From Parasponia andersonii (lineage: Eukaryota; Streptophyta; Magnoliopsida; Rosales; Cannabaceae), in the NCBI GenBank assembly GCA_002914805.1, contig JXTB01000174.1, forward strand, positions 45,938 through 109,937: 64,000 bases of DNA, in the 5' to 3' direction. The position numbers were made by a program, and so were the translations under genes. This document shows, one piece after another, positions 50,577-62,150 of the stretch. The notes under the pieces were generated by a model, which was not told the origin of the DNA, did no database searches, and worked only from the letters and a program-made list of their open reading frames with translations. The first letter of the stretch is position 1, and the number at the start of each line of letters is the position of its first letter.

Positions 50577-52784
50577 ATATATAATGTATATATACTTATA
50601 TGTATTTAATAGTACTGATGATGATTGAAGTATCATATTTATTCGTGCATACTAACTATATGGTGGCCAAACGGGCACTTGGCTACTTATTAAAGTATAA
50701 ACACTACTATATATAGCACACATAATAACACAAATATTAATGAAAAAACGTTGAGATTTTAAATATATTTCATCATTAGCATAGGTAAATATAAATTAAA
50801 AGAACCTACATGAAAGATTTAATCACAATCGTTAAAAAACCATGACTTGTTAATTTCAGCCACAAGTTGAAAACCAATCATTATAATCCTTCTTTTCACT
50901 TCCTGTATATGCTGTCATCCATTACAATATTTCCCATCGATGCAAATTTTCTTGATCTTCAATGATGGGTCCAAATGATTGAGGAAAAAAGCTTTGTAAT
51001 TAAGCTGAGTATTAACGGAGTTTTTTGTCAATACCAGGGCGATCACATTCCTAAATTAAAATGGATCAGAAACAAGAATAAATTGTAGAAAGGTAATTAA
51101 ATATTGATATTTTTACATGGTTAGGCAAAATATGCCTTCACTATATGATCCACAAGTTTTCACCATACATATATTTTTATATGTCTAGATTTAAGAACAA
51201 ATTAAAAACATTGCGCTCGAAAATATTGCGATTAAATGCAAATATTTTGTAATAATCACAATAAACATAGATATATCTTCTATTTAAAATCGAATTTAAC
51301 TTTATCTGGCATAATTTTTTACGTTGGATGGCTCTACTCAGCATTTCGAATAAACTCAGTTTGTGGAAAAAATTCACAACTTTGATCAACTTACGATCAA
51401 GATTGTGGTCAACTGTTAGTGAGGTCGATCGCTGATCAAACAACAATATTCATTAATATGATAATTCACGATGATAATAATCATACTCTTAAATTGTGTT
51501 CTTAAATTAGAAAAGAAAAAAAAATTACAGCATAATGAGTCCCACTATAATAGTTATAAATAATTCGTATGCAAGAAATCTTAACATACGAGTACATTTT
51601 TATTTTTATTATTATTACAAAAAGAGTAAAAGACCGCAAAATAACAGTACTGTTCAAATGATTAATGTTTCGGGACCTTTTGGTAAAAGATATATAGATC
51701 CACAACGAATTAAGCGAACGCGTGCAAGGCAAGCCGTCAAAATTAAAATGAGGGGGCTAGCTAGCTCTATACAGGTCCTCGTACTAACTTTGGGTCACAA
51801 TGAAAAACCCATCGGTAAGAAACAAAGTCATTTTCTCATATTTAGGGCAAAGTTAAGTAACACTTCACTATTTTGCCAGCCTGTAGTAGCAATTAAAGAA
51901 AAATAATATATATATATATATGTGTATATTATTTTGAAGAAGAACCTAGGGCCAAGATTTGGTCACAATCAAAAAGTAGTTAAACCAAATTCTGGCTTTG
52001 GATTGGCTGTTAAAATAAGTTGCTTAAATCACAGGGTTGGAAGGTCGTGCTTGTTTGGTGGGCCTGTTTAATTTGACTGCGTCTTCTATCGAATTAGTTC
52101 ATATATTTAACTAATATTAAAACCAACCCATTCTTTGTCAAGATTGTTATTATCAGGTAATTGATGTTTCCGATCATAACAAGCATATAAATGAATGTTA
52201 CTTTCTCTTTTGGGAATGTACAATTTTTTCCATTAATATTTTATCTCCTTTGCATGACGTCCGTGTCTCTGATTTGATGTTGGGCTTTGTAAGGAGGCCC
52301 AAAATCGTTACGTACATGCTTTTTAGGCCCATTAAAGGTGTCGCAGCTTGAAATTGAAGTCCAAATATAAGGAAAGATCCAGAACGGGTGGAATAAAAGA
52401 CCTACAAATTCCCCAGCTACATCATCATACATTTATATACTAGAATAGGAACACATGCCTAAGGCACGTGCCCCGTAGGAAATTTTTGAAAATTTTTAAG
52501 TAGTTCAGAATAAGACTTCAAAAAAAAAAATTCAAAATAAATAAATAGAATTAAATAAATTTTCCAAAAAAAGAATAAAATCAAAGTAGCTTTAAATAGC
52601 TTAATTTTAAGGAAAAATATAAATGTAAAACCAAATTATATAAGAAAAGACAAAAATAAAATTATTAAATTAGTCTTACTTTATTAAAATTTAAAACAAA
52701 AAACATGCTGTAAAAGGAAAAAATAAAAATTGAAGTGGAGCATGCCTGACTGTTTATTCAGGCTTATTATACATATAAATTAGA
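50577..52784. other. Gene-free AT-rich stretch
   Basis: No gene recognised. A 123-aa plus frame at 51535-51906 shows no known domain, and its first third is low complexity. (TA)n occurs at about 51906-51921. Confidence 0.4.
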
Positions 52785-54150
52785 AGAAAAAAAATTATAG
52801 TGATAAAATCAATGATGAACAGAAAAAATAAAATTATAATAGTGACCTATATTTAACAGAAACAAACCATTAAAATATATAAATTAGAAAATAACAATTA
52901 ATAAAATCAATAATAAGAGTATATAAAACGACTATAATATATGCAAACAACAATATTGATGAGATGAACAAAGTTATGAAAAAAAATTATAACAACCTCA
53001 AAATTAAAAGAAATGAAATAGATGAGAATATTGAATAATTATGCTAGAGTTATGCCAACGAGATGCAGTCCACTGATTATTGCATATGTTATATGGGCTC
53101 GGCCCAAAAGTGATAAGTCAGGTTTATTTAAATACATTCAAATCGATGCTTTCTGGTTATAATTATATATTAATGTAAATAAGACAAAAAAAATGTAAAA
53201 AAATATTTTAGAAAGCAAGCAAGTAGCCGGAACTCTGGTTATTCCTTTTTCTATAATATAGGGCTAATAATTTGTCATATGACAAACGATACGACTCAAA
53301 ATTCGCATGAAATTAACAGATTTGAGTTTAATTTAATCTCGTGTAGTGTTCGGCTTAGAGATATTAACTCGTTTAATTAATAGATTGTGTTCGAGTTTCG
53401 AAAAATTACTTGTTTAGTAAACGGATTGTGTCGTGCCGTTTCAACCCATTTATAAACGGGTCGGGTCGTGTCGTGTCATAATTTGTGATTCGTTTATTTT
53501 AAAGAGAAATTTAGGTGGACGACCAATATTTTAAATTTGATTAATAGATGTCTACTTTTTATATTTTATAACTAAATGTCCAGGTATATATATTTTTATA
53601 TTTGGTAGATAATATATCTACTAATTTTAGTTACTGTATTGAAATTTACTGGGTATATAATTTTTATACTTAATATATAAAATTTTACACTTGGTATATA
53701 AATATATATACTAAATATTTTGCTATAATATTTGATAAAAGAGATATTTACTTGAATTAGACCCAAAATTTGGTCATATTTCTATAAAGCTCTTTATTAA
53801 ACGGGTCGTGTTCAGATCGTGTTGACGGGTTACGTGTCATGGCTCAATATGTTCTATTTAGTAAATGGGTTAAACAGGTCACGACGTATCAATCCGTTTA
53901 TAAACAGGTCGTACTCGAATTGAATATTTACCTGTTATACATGTACATCGACGTGACACAAACACGACTCATAGACACGAATTGCCAGCTCTACAATAAT
54001 AATAATATATATATATATATATATATATTACTATTATATATATATAAGAGAATAAAATGACGGACATCTTTTTATTTATTTTCCTTTATTAATAAAATAT
54101 ACTTTATTTAAAATACTTTACATACACGTGTCTAGGATTTCGTGTCTTAT
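52785..54150 (+). repeat. Direct duplication, copy 1 (interrupted by a hAT element)
   Basis: It aligns with 54970-55575 through ttatagtgataaaatcaatg, then tataaattagaaaa, then gattattgcatatgttatat, then ttttagaaagcaagcaag, then ggttattcctttttctataat. After the hAT insertion it continues with tgacggacat and ttttatttattttcctttat. Copy 1 stands just upstream of a copia primer-binding site, so it could be a 5' LTR. Confidence 0.8.
53259..53993 (-). mobile_element. Non-autonomous hAT-type element, copy 2
   Basis: A 735-bp unit, inverted relative to 4183-4979. Its left end TAGGGCTAATAATTTG is the complement of the copy 1 right end, and its right end AATTGCCAGCTCTA is the complement of the copy 1 left end. 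The flanks CTATAATA and CAATAATA are a decayed 8-bp duplication. The paralogous region at 55432-55448 has the uninterrupted site, so this insertion postdates the duplication. Confidence 0.85.
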
Positions 54151-54367
54151 TCTGTTCTTTTAAATATAAAATTTTGTTTTTATTAGAATTAGTTTTTTAT
54201 GAACTCATATTTGATTTCTACACCTTTTTTTTTTCCCTATTTTATTGCCCGATTTCCTGGAATTTTAATGGCAGATATGTTGCCATCAGTCTCATATATC
54301 TTTCTGTACTTTACTCGCTTAGTCAATAAGAAGAAATAAAATTCATTTTCTTTTATACGAAACTTAA

Positions 54368-54960
54368 TGGTATCTGAGCTTTTATGAACCTAGTCCTTTG
54401 TAGTGGTCAAATATGAGATGGCAGCTGATAAACAAGTCGAGGTGAGTTTGGAGGTGACCTCAAGCCACGATATCACAATGGCGATCTCTATTGGAGGATC
54501 AGACGGCTCAGCTACACCTATCATAGTACACAAACTCAATGGAGATAATTTTCTCTAATGATCTCAATCTGTTCTCATGTTCAGCTACGACAAAGTTAAA
54601 GAAATTACCTTATGAGTGTTGTAGCAGCTCCAAGAACTGATGATCAGAAATAATACAAATCATGGAAGGCATAAAATAACATGGTCATATCATGACAGAT
54701 CAATTCCATGAAGACTAACATAGGAGAAGACTATATGTTTTATACTACTGCAAAAGATATGGGAAGCAACCAATTTTTCCTACTCTGAAAAAAAGAATAC
54801 TTTAGCAATCTTCGAGATCAAAGGCAAACTCCATGATCTGAGGCGGGGAGATGTATCAGCGCAGTAGTACTACAAAACTCTCACACGGTATTGGTAATAA
54901 CTTGACATCTTATAATCTACAGAATGGGACTGCCCAGGGAGACAATGTCAGATATCAAAA
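54368..54960 (+). pseudogene. Copia primer-binding site and gag 5' relic
   Basis: TGGTATCTGAGC at 54368-54379 resembles the copia primer-binding site. A broken frame follows that begins near 54412 and contains GGSDGSATPIIVHKLNGDNF, the start of a copia gag, then further gag-like phrases (IKGKLHDLRRGD near 54820). Stops interrupt it. Pol is missing and the segment joins the second duplication copy directly. Confidence 0.7.
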
Positions 54961-54969
54961 AATTGTGGA

Positions 54970-55575
54970 AAAAGAAAAAAAAATTATAGTGATAAAATCA
55001 ATGAAGAACAGAAAAAATAAAATTATAATATTTATCTATATTTAACAGAAAAAAAAAAACCGTTAAAATATATAAATTAGAAAACAACAATAATAAAATC
55101 AATAATAAGACTATACAAAACGACAATAATATATGAAAAGAACAACATTGATGAGAAGAACAAAGTTATGAAAAGTAAATTATAAAAACTTCAAAATTAA
55201 AAGAAATGAAATAAACGAGAATATTGAATAATTATACTAGAGTAGAGTCGCCATTGATTATTGCATATGTTATATGGGATTGGCTCAAAAGTGATATGTC
55301 AGGTCTCATTCATGTAGGTCGGTGCTTTCTAGTGCTTTGGTTATAATTATATATTAATGTAAATAAGACAAAAAGTCTAAAAAAATATTTTAGAAAGCAA
55401 GCAAGCAGCTGAACTTGGTTATTCCTTTTTCTATAATAATAATAATAGATATATACATCTCTTTATATAGAAAAGAAAATAAACTGACGGACATTTTTTT
55501 ATTTATTTTCCTTTATTAAATAAAATTTACTTTATATAAAATATTTTACAAACATGTATCTAGGATTTCTTTTGT
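54970..55575 (+). repeat. Direct duplication, copy 2 (empty hAT site)
   Basis: Matches 52785-54150 without the hAT element; at 55432-55448 it reads ctataataataataata straight through. The similarity ends around 55575, before the region that in copy 1 precedes the primer-binding site. Confidence 0.8.
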
Positions 55576-56762
55576 ATTCTTATTGTTAGCCGTTTTTCTC
55601 TTGATTTTTTTTTTAAAAAAAATTCTTTTAACAGTAACCAAGCCAAATAAAAAATGATGACCAATATGACCAAAAGATAAAAATTATAAGAAAATGCCCA
55701 CCGATTTGCCTACAAAGTCATTAACTGTAAATACGACAAATCCAGCAATAAATATTTTTTTCTTGTACATATATTATTTATATGACTAGCTTTGCACGGC
55801 CACCGATTTGATGCATATTAAGTGAGCAAACGACGATAAAATTAGGATCATGAACAGTTTCGACACGCGCGCTCCACGCGGCAAAAGCTTTGAGAGTGGC
55901 CCCACACTCAGGTGGATGCCCATGCTGTGGTCATGTAGTATCGCAGTCTGCAGTGTACACTATTATGGGTTATATTTTGAGAGAAAAATAGTGATTGGGG
56001 CCAAACATATATTGCAATTGGTGTATATTATTATTATTATTATTATTGAGAGCCATGGCCTAAACAGAGGAGAGAGGATAGGATCCAACTATAAAGTAGT
56101 AGGGACCGATTTTGAGGATGAAATTTGGTCATGTTGCTTATTTTCTTCTAAAATCAAATTAGGATGAGTGTCGCTTAACAAAGTTTGTTTTTCTCATTTT
56201 ATAGCTAAATAAGCGAATTGATCTGTACCAGCTTTAGTCTTTAACGAATATGTAGGCTGCAAAAATCAGTTTTTATGCTATACAACCGTTTTGGTACAAT
56301 ATTTATAATGCCCAAAACTTGGCTGTTTCGTTAAGAGCCCCAAGTACATATGAACATGAGAGAAATATATATCGTAAACACGTAAAATGGGGCTGCGGAT
56401 TATTGAACTAATTAACTAGTGAAGAATTCAGGAAAAAAAATTATCAAACTATTAGAAACGTATGCTATTAATCATCGTTTCACCTCAAGTGAGATATAAT
56501 TCTAATATAACTCAAAATAAATAAAAAAAATTGATGCCAATTTCTGGTCACGTTACATTTTCTACAATTGTTGTTCTTTCTTATTCTTACAATCCAAATT
56601 GCACTCCCCCGTGTTCTCAAGTCAAACAAAGAAAAATTACATTCAAATTAAACAACATAAACAAACAAACTTTATTGCAAAAACATTTTCAGCAGTGCCA
56701 AAGAGAAGAAATTAAAAAAAAAAAAATTGAAAAAGAGAACTTAATTAATTATATTAATACTA
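55576..56762. other. Spacer and 3' flank of the 157-aa gene
   Basis: AT-rich with a short, less AT-rich island at about 55850-55950 that resembles no known gene, and (att)n at about 56027-56047. The last 200 bp is the likely 3' UTR of the minus-strand gene. Confidence 0.4.
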
Positions 56763-57236
56763 TTATGCAACCTTGAGGTTAGGATCAACCTCAACCCTAG
56801 CAACACCTTCCCTCTGCTCAACCACTTTACGTACCTCAACTTCCCCAACCACAAGGCCAGCCACGTCCTCATCCTCCCCTCTCACCACCCCCTCCTCCGC
56901 CTCCTCGTCCACGTAATTGGGGTCACCCTCGTCGATGGCCGGTGGCGTCGGCGAGAGCTCGTTCTCGGCAACATCGGCGGGGCCTTCCCACGTGTACTTG
57001 CCACCATGACCCGACTTAGGAGGCGGTCGACCGATCCCAATCCCGTTAGCCGGGCGGCGCTCCAACCTTTGGACCCCTTTATCGACGAGCTTCCTCTCCA
57101 CGTACTTGATGGTGTCGATGTCATGAGTCTTTAGCTCAGCCTTCTCCACTCTCTTACGTCCATCCTCGTCGTGGCTCACCGCTCGGATTATCACCGTGTC
57201 CTTCTTGTCGTCTATATGTATGGGCTTCATGTTCAA
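56763..57236 (-). CDS. Uncharacterised acidic plant protein with a GGKYTWEGP motif
   Basis: A single-exon gene of 157 aa. I do not recognise a function. What can be seen: a charged N-terminal part (MNMKPIHIDDKKDTVIIRAV), a middle part KYVERKLVDKGVQRLERRPA at about 45-64, then PPPKSGHGGKYTWEGP (71-86), then DEGDPNYVDEE (102-112) and an acidic Val-rich tail. There is no signal peptide, membrane segment or catalytic motif. Coding GC is far higher than its surroundings and no other frame is comparably open with this bias, which supports a real gene. The gene may start at residue 3 (ATG at 57230). The motif combination looks like a conserved plant-specific family, from memory only. Upstream is a T-rich leader (about 57308-57340). 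Confidence 0.75.
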   Translation of the reverse strand: MNMKPIHIDDKKDTVIIRAVSHDEDGRKRVEKAELKTHDIDTIKYVERKLVDKGVQRLERRPANGIGIGRPPPKSGHGGKYTWEGPADVAENELSPTPPAIDEGDPNYVDEEAEEGVVRGEDEDVAGLVVGEVEVRKVVEQREGVARVEVDPNLKVA

Positions 57237-57813
57237 GCTCTTTCGTGTCGTTTGAAGTGTACCTTAGTTTAGATTGTTGGTATGGTAACAACGTGAGTAT
57301 GCGCGTGTTTTTTTTTTTCTTTTTTTTCCTTCTTTTTTCGGTTTTTAAGTGTCGATGATGAGAGAAAGCAACGTGGAGGGTTTTATATAATTGCAACACC
57401 GAGAGATTCGATGGTTTTGGATAGTACTAGAAAAAGAAGGTGGTGGAAAGTGATGGTAGGGACACGAAGTTGCTAGAGCTTTCGAGCACGTGGTATGTCG
57501 TGTCCTCATCTGGTATGTTTGAGACATACTTTTGAGTAATAGCGGGTGCGTGTATTAGGATAATAAATTAATGTCTAAACCAGCTCTACGATGGCATTAT
57601 AATCTAGAGTTACGGGCATACCGATTCGAGTGAGAAAAATCATCCCAACGGAATAAATGGCGAGAACAGAAAATAACCTCAATACTATAAGTACGCAGAT
57701 ATAATAGCGAGACGGTATTAGCATGATTCTATATCTCTCATGATATACATATTAATATAATTATATATTTTATTTTACATTATTTATATTTATATATAAT
57801 GAGTAAATATGTA

Positions 57814-57849
<36 letters not shown>

Positions 57850-59388
57850 AATTTGAAAGTACAAATGTACATTGTTGCGCCTGATATTATGATTCCTGTA
57901 TAAAAGAAAGCATAAAAAACAGACGCACACAGTTATGTTTACTTAGAATTATAATTTTATAATTTTCTTTATTATTATGATTAGAAGAAAATAGGTAACT
58001 ACGATTTTTTCTTTTCTATGATCTATTAGTTATTTCTCAAATCATTCATACACATATCACGAATCTAAAACAATGGTTAATAAAAGGAATATGATATTAT
58101 AATTAATTAACCTTCAAATATAGATAGTAATTAAAGAACCGCTCGCTTTGTCCCTTTTATCATTTCTAATATTCAGCTCACTCACTTCTTTTTTTAAAAA
58201 AAAAAAATTATAAGGTTGGGGGGGGGGGGGGGGGGTGTTGTTTATTGTTGTACTGGACTCTAACAGCAGGCGATCCAAGTGAATTGGACGGATGTAGGAG
58301 TTCTCTTTTGGCCCAAATTCTTTTTACACGAGTAATTTTCACGATGATATCTTCAGGATTGTCACAAAATTTACATTAGTAATTATAATATATATATATA
58401 TATATAAATGATGCATCACAAATATTTCTGACTATTCATAATAAAATTTTTGACAATCTTCAAAAAAAAAATTGGGCATTTTACATAAATCTAGACCTAT
58501 AGATATACATAATGGATTGTTAAACCAAATATAATCCTAAAATCTATCATGCCAAATTATCAGAAAAAGATTTGTTGAAAGAAAACTCGTGACTGACTTA
58601 AATCCATTAAGTTTGACAACAAATTAAGGATGAGATTGTGTAAGCAAAAACGATTAATCAATTAGAGCCTGAGGGTAGAAGATTTTCCACTGCTTGAATA
58701 CTCTATGTATGCTCAATGGGTTCTTTCTCTATTGATAGAAGCAGAGGAAAAGAGCACACATTCTATTTGGCTTAGAGACCAAAGCCCTAATAACTATGTC
58801 TTTATACTAGTAGCTAATAGAGACCTTATCGATCCTTATTGGAATAGAATTAGATAACCATACATTACACAATCTATACTTAATAAGTAATTTTCTGAGC
58901 CCATAATTAGATGGCCCATATAATTAGACAACTTTAATATTTTATAATTGTTATAAAATCTCATGACCCACAATAGGGGTACAAGTGCCATTTTGAACTC
59001 CAAACTATATAGTACCCGAGGGAATTAGTCTCCATTTGAAAGCCAAAAAGAGATGTAGAGAGAAAGATGGAGTGTGGAAATGTTTTTAGAGAGAAACAAT
59101 GAAGCCTCCTCAAATCAACTTTCAAATCCAGAATTCGGTGATAAATTAGCCTCCAAATCATGTAAAATCCATTTATTGTCCTCTTAAGCTCTCTACCAAG
59201 CACTATTTTGCATAATTTTACGAAAAAGGCAAGAACTCGTGGTTCGCATGGTTGCAATAGGGAAAAGAAAATCCCAACCAAAAACCCACAGCCTCAGCCT
59301 CATTCCTGTTCATGTTCCTGTCTCCGATGCCAACGAAAAATTAGACCCAAACCCCATTTCCCCAAGTTAAGACATGCATTATCGCAAT
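57237..59388. other. Gene-free stretch with simple repeats
   Basis: Promoter side of the 157-aa gene, then AT-rich sequence with (TA)n at 57817-57844 and 58389-58407, and an 18-G run at 58218-58235. The region 58650-59390 is more complex and could be an old LTR, but no ends were found. Confidence 0.4.
58218..58235 (+). repeat. Poly-G tract (18 Gs)
   Basis: An uninterrupted run of 18 guanines preceded by an A-run and ttataaggtt. Such runs are rare in an AT-rich genome and can form G-quadruplex DNA. The exact length in the assembly may be unreliable. Confidence 0.9.
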
Positions 59389-61070
59389 AGGTAAATTATG
59401 TGTTTTATATCGCGAATGCTCGTATATTATTTGATTATGAGTGAAAAATGATTGAAGAATATCTATAATTGTGATTTGGAAATTATTGTGTTAAAATAGG
59501 CATTTTTTTTGTATATTCATCTTTGTAACGGTCTTCCAGACATCGCAGGTCAAACTAATCTTGCGTCATGGTCAAGAAAAACTTGACCTAATCCTCTTAA
59601 CCTATAAATCAATATTATAATCACCTAGATATAACGTAATTATAATCTTGATTTAGTGATTCTGGAATTTAGTTTTCCCAGAAATGACAACTATTATTGT
59701 TTTTGTGAAGTATATAGTCGTTGGTAGAAAAATTATGCTTACACTAACTGTGAAAACACGGGTGACTTTAGCTCAAAATCTTTTAGATTGGGGGTAAGAA
59801 TTATTTCTAACATTGAGTGAGTCAATAGATTCTTGATTTGTGATCAAAAAGTTCATAACTTAGATCAAGGCTCTCTTGACCGGGACCTAAGATCAGGAAA
59901 GTCAAGACCTTATAAATTTATTTACATTCTGATTTTTCTTTCTTCCCTAGTGGTAATATACTTATCTTTAGTTGGCAAGCATGGTAACGATGTATTAGCA
60001 AGAAGGATATGCGTGCTGAGAAGGTGCATTTCCATAACACCATTCACAGGATGGTCGAGATTATAAAGGAAAAGATAACTAAGAAGCATAAAAAATTGTT
60101 TGCTGAAACATGTGTTAGTCATTAATGTTTGGACAGATTGTGCAGAATATGATATGTAGTTATTTGACAATAATATTTTTGCATAATACGGATAGCACAT
60201 GTCTGCTCAATATTGTACCTGTATTTCATTGAAAAAAAAATGGACTACAGGTTATAAAGATTTGACTTGATTGACTTAAATGTTTTGCTAGTAACTGTAG
60301 AATACATTATATTTACAAGTCAAGAACTGCTTAACCTTGACTACAAGTCATACACTCATGATCACCTCTCAATAAGTTAAAAAACCATTGAGTATAAATT
60401 ACAGAAAACTTCAATGGCTTAAATCACATTTTTCCTATAGGTCAAGAATAGATTGACCTATATCTTGATTATATTGATCTCTGGTTAAGAATATCTTGAT
60501 CCTTGATTAAGGTATTCTTAACCAAGGCTCATAAATATTAATTTTAAATGATAAATAAATATTCTTATAAATAATAAAAAATGATTAAAAAAATTAATAT
60601 TTTTTTTATCATTTTTGTTTGGTATAAGAACATTTTGATTTGGACAAGTTAGTTTCTCCACCCATACTTTTCACAATAACTATAAGCATAATTTTCATCC
60701 CAGCAACTATACACTTCATAAAAACAACAATATTTGTCTTCCCTATGGAAAAACTAAATTTTAAAAATTACTCAATTAGGATTATAATTACCTCATAAGT
60801 GACTATAATATTGATCTATTGGTCAAAAAAAATTTGACCTATAGAGGTCAAGATTATTTTGACATACAAATATAAAGTTTTTATTGACCATGAGACAAGA
60901 TCGATTTGACTTGCGATATCTAAAAGATTATTACGAAGATGCATATATGAAAAATATGAATATTTCAACATAATAATTTCTATACCACTTCTATAGATCT
61001 CATATAATCATTTCTCACTTATTACCAAACAATATCCAAGCATTCATGATATAAAATACATAACTTACCT
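59389..61070. mobile_element. Long-terminal-inverted-repeat element, unclassified (possibly Mutator-like or foldback)
   Basis: The left arm 59389-59764 is the inverted counterpart of 60659-61070. Starting from the outside: aggtaaattatgtgttttat/aggtaagttatgtattttat, then gtgaaaaatgatt/gtgagaaatgatt, catcttygtaa, agayatcgcargtcaaa, catggtcaa, atcaatattata, gtaattataatc, tagttttccca/tagtttttcca, and attatgctta. The 894-bp centre has no recognisable transposase. Many ggtcaag/cttgacc words lie throughout. Outer ends and target duplication could not be fixed. Confidence 0.75.
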
Positions 61071-61506
61071 TACCTTCAAATGCCAAAGTTCCCTAACAAT
61101 ATCTTAGCAATTACCAAGCTGAGTGCTTTTTATAAAGAAGCTTCGATCAAGAGAAAACTGGACAGATAGGGAGAAAGAGATAAAGAACACGACAATAATG
61201 GAAGAAGAAGATAAACAATATAGATGAAAGAGAAGAAAAGAAAAAAAAAATGGGAGGAAAAAATGCATTTAATGTTCTCGCCAAATTAGTCCCAATCGAA
61301 AGCGCAAAAGCCCAAATGTATTTGCTACCTATAAATAAACGTAATGAAGTAACCTTGGCAATCATGCATTAATATCAAGAAGCCGAAAAGCTGGTCATCG
61401 ATCCATATTCTATATTCTATGTACATGTATGTATGGTACCTATATATATATATATATATATGTTCTTAAAGATCATAGTAATTTTATTGAAGTCTCTCCT
61501 ATAAAG
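61071..61506. other. Short spacer
   Basis: AT-rich sequence with a purine-rich stretch at about 61195-61260 and (TA)n at 61441-61461. No gene recognised; it may include the leader of the FCP1-like fragment. Confidence 0.4.
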
Positions 61507-61806
61507 ATGGCTGGTAACAAGCTTAGCAGCATGAAAGGAAAATTAATATATGAGAGCGACGACGAGGAACAGAGTTCCAAAGACTTTGACCTTTTGTTGG
61601 AGGACCTGAAGCTTGGTCAACGAAAGAAGAAACTTGTCATTTTTTCTCTCGGTGGATTGCTTTGTCACAGAGTCTACCGTTATGATAGGTCTAGTGTTCC
61701 AAGATTTCGTGTTCCTGATGCATCATATTGGAGCTTTTTTGATAAGAAATTTATTCAATTTTTGTTATTTTATTTGCAATATTTATCTCTGGAATCCATC
61801 TTTTAA
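61507..61806 (+). pseudogene. Truncated FCP1/HAD phosphatase-like fragment
   Basis: The frame from ATG 61507 encodes MAGNKLSSMKGKLIYESDDE, an acidic linker, then KKKLVIFSLGGLLCHRVYRY and DRSSVPRFRVPDASYWSFF. Plant FCP1-homology (HAD-type) proteins have a very similar first motif, with LD(V/I)NGLL in place of FSLGGLL. The catalytic aspartate is therefore replaced and the Asn is lost. After about residue 78 the similarity stops and the sequence runs into low-complexity codons and a stop. A retained intron cannot be excluded, since a donor could lie near 61740. It reads most simply as a 5' pseudogene fragment, cut off before a (TA)n tract and a MITE. Confidence 0.5.
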
Positions 61807-61816
61807 TTTTCTTTTA

Positions 61817-61817
<1 letters not shown>

Positions 61818-61870
<53 letters not shown>
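61818..61870. repeat. (TA)n microsatellite
   Basis: About 22 AT units followed by tttatatat. It forms the target of the adjacent MITE insertion. Confidence 0.9.
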
Positions 61871-62112
61871 GGTTGCCAATCCAATAGGTATTTTTTTTCT
61901 TTACTTATGGGTAGGTATTTTTTTTTTAGCCGTTGGATCACCATCTAATAGTGATTAAATGGCTATAATGAAGTGCATGAAAAGATGTGCATCATTAATG
62001 CTCTTTCTCTCTCTTATTTTTTACAATAAAAAAATATGCATGCTAAATTTTCATTGGCCAAATTGATACCTATGCATAGGTAAAAAAAAAAATACCTACT
62101 GGATTGGTGCCC
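61871..62112 (+). mobile_element. Mutator-type MITE, family A copy 2
   Basis: A 242-bp unit. Left end GGTTGCCAATCCAATAGGTA; the complement of its right end is GGGCACCAATCCAGTAGGTA, and the match continues into the T-run, so the inverted ends are about 28 bp. A perfect 9-bp duplication TTTATATAT lies at 61862-61870 and 62113-62121. The interior (agccgttggatcaccatct, then gtgcatgaaaagatg-like) matches the complement of 50359-50576. Confidence 0.85.
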
Positions 62113-62150
62113 TTTATATATATGTATGTTTGTTTGTGTGTGTATATGTG

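Noticed and set aside
51535..51906. 123-aa open frame on the plus strand
   Set aside because: No recognisable domain, low-complexity N-terminal third and AT-rich codons like the surroundings.
58961..59281. 106-aa minus-strand frame
   Set aside because: Looks like chance openness in a possible old LTR; no domain seen.
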